Assembly (NCBI RefSeq): GCF_014212015.1
Contig: NZ_JACJVN010000019.1
Span: forward strand, 88,338-152,337
Direction: 5' to 3'
Length of the DNA stretch: 64,000 bases
Source: Cohnella lubricantis
GTDB lineage: Bacteria > Bacillota > Bacilli > Paenibacillales > Paenibacillaceae
In this document: positions 63,482 to 64,000 of the stretch, piece after piece
How the letters are laid out: each line of letters starts with the position of its first letter
How positions within the stretch are numbered: position 1 is the first letter of the stretch
Notes under the pieces: generated by a model
The model's input: only the letters and a program-made list of their open reading frames with translations
Told to the model about the DNA's origin: nothing
Database searches by the model: none
Program-made: the position numbers and the translations under genes

Positions 63482-63724
63482 CAACTTCCTTGTATCATTA
63501 CTTCGATAAAAATATTGGCGCCTTCAAGAATCTCTCAAGTTTATCGGAAGAGCAAGCGTTGGAAGTATCAAATGAGATTAAGAAGAATGCTAATCCTCAC
63601 TATATGACATATGCCGCAAGTGTGGAATAAAGATGGGATTAACGGCCCCGAGAGATATATCGAAGTTCAAGTCTGGGATGATGAAGTGATAAGAAGATTT
63701 ATGAGACGGAGAATGGAGATATGA
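63478..63724 (+). pseudogene. Conserved hypothetical gene, internally deleted and frameshifted
   Basis: The first frame (63478-63630, ATG overlapping the previous stop) encodes MTTSLYHYFDKNIGAFKNLS and later PHYMTYA. A second frame (63620-63724) encodes WNKDGINGPERYIEVQVWDD. From memory these are the start, an internal segment and the end of one protein family of bacilli of unknown function, about 150-180 residues when intact. The segments between are missing and the frame changes. Confidence 0.55.
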
Positions 63725-63725
63725 G

Positions 63726-63908
63726 ATGATCATAAGAACCGAGATGGAGAAGGACTTCAAGGAAGTGTTTAACTTACACTTTCGAGCATTGGCGAATAGA
63801 GAAGATGAAGTTGATCCAGATCTACGAAGACAAGGATTTGGAAGCAGATTGATTAAGGAAGGTATAAGAAGATGCGAGGAGTTAGGGTACGAGCTTATCT
63901 TATTATAA
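63726..63908 (+). pseudogene. GNAT acetyltransferase with internal deletion and lost C-terminus
   Basis: The 60-residue frame joins a GNAT N-terminus (MIIRTEMEKDFKEVFNLHFR) directly to the acetyl-CoA-binding motif A (LRRQGFGSRLIKEGIRRCEE), then stops. Intact relatives are about 160 residues with some 60 between these two parts and a C-terminal domain. Not likely to be functional. Confidence 0.68.
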
Positions 63909-63927
63909 ATACCAAGGAGCTAAAACA

Positions 63928-64000
63928 TGATCTTATTCCAATCGAATGAGCTCTGTGTGAGGGAAATAGAGCTTGGAGATGGAGTCTGTAAAATAGATTG
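63928..64000 (+). CDS. Start of a gene, GNAT-like, cut by the window edge
   Basis: An ATG with AAGGAG 7 nt upstream opens a frame (MILFQSNELCVREIELGDG) resembling GNAT N-termini, and it is still open at the end of the window. Only 24 codons are visible, so it may be intact or decayed like its neighbours. Confidence 0.35.

Overview
The window looks like chromosome from a GC-rich member of the Paenibacillaceae (Paenibacillus or Cohnella-like). The support is the gene families present (YesM/YesN two-component pairs, LplA/B/C-type sugar importers, YtkL, YqkE, YdjO, OpuA, PerR), GGAGG-type ribosome binding sites, frequent TTG/GTG starts and SigA-like promoters. I see no transposase, phage gene or CRISPR array. 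Base composition is GC-rich until about 61.8 kb and becomes clearly more AT-rich after that.

Layout. 0-5 kb: a YfcE-like phosphodiesterase, a heterodimeric BmrC/BmrD-type multidrug ABC exporter behind a leader hairpin, and a VTT membrane protein. 5-16 kb: a PHP phosphatase, the osmoprotectant importer OpuA (a permease-binding protein fusion plus an ATPase with CBS domains), a sulfite-oxidase-like molybdoenzyme, an M42 aminopeptidase, an OatA-like acyltransferase, an LLM flavoenzyme, YtkL and YqkE. 16.4-21.6 kb: a nucleoside-hydrolase-like protein that has lost metal ligands, then the gluconate locus gntR-gntP-gntK with two GntR operators. 21.6-25.1 kb: a regulator, ABC ATPase, ABC permease and kinase module. 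25-28 kb: an SDR remnant, a DinG-type helicase, a UvrC-like GIY-YIG protein and initiator tRNA-Met.

28.2-34.5 kb is a peroxide and thiol stress region: dps, a radical SAM gene, an ion transporter, perR overlapping an atypical OmpR-family regulator, trxB, a glutaredoxin-like protein and a peroxiredoxin. Three nearly identical PerR-type boxes precede dps, perR and trxB. Upstream of dps and trxB there are also arrays of TTCAY repeats spaced exactly 11 bp apart, each ending 20 nt before the -10. This suggests dual control by PerR and an OmpR/PhoP-type regulator, and is the most interesting regulatory signal in the window.

36.9-48.3 kb is a disaccharide locus: YesM/YesN, a sugar-binding lipoprotein, two permeases (no ATPase of its own), an FAD oxidoreductase, and a 991-residue fusion of a GH65 phosphorylase with beta-phosphoglucomutase. 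48.4-50.9 kb is an ABC-2 exporter with a TetR regulator. 51-61 kb is a xylo-oligosaccharide locus: YesN-YesM-YesN, an LplA/B/C-type importer and an intracellular GH10 xylanase. Both sugar importers have a catabolite-response (cre) match upstream.

61.1-64.0 kb is a decayed tail: a truncated esterase fused to a GH43 xylosidase broken over three frames, then a truncated VOC gene and three or more genes that have lost internal segments while keeping recognisable ends, mixed with apparently intact VOC and NUDIX genes.
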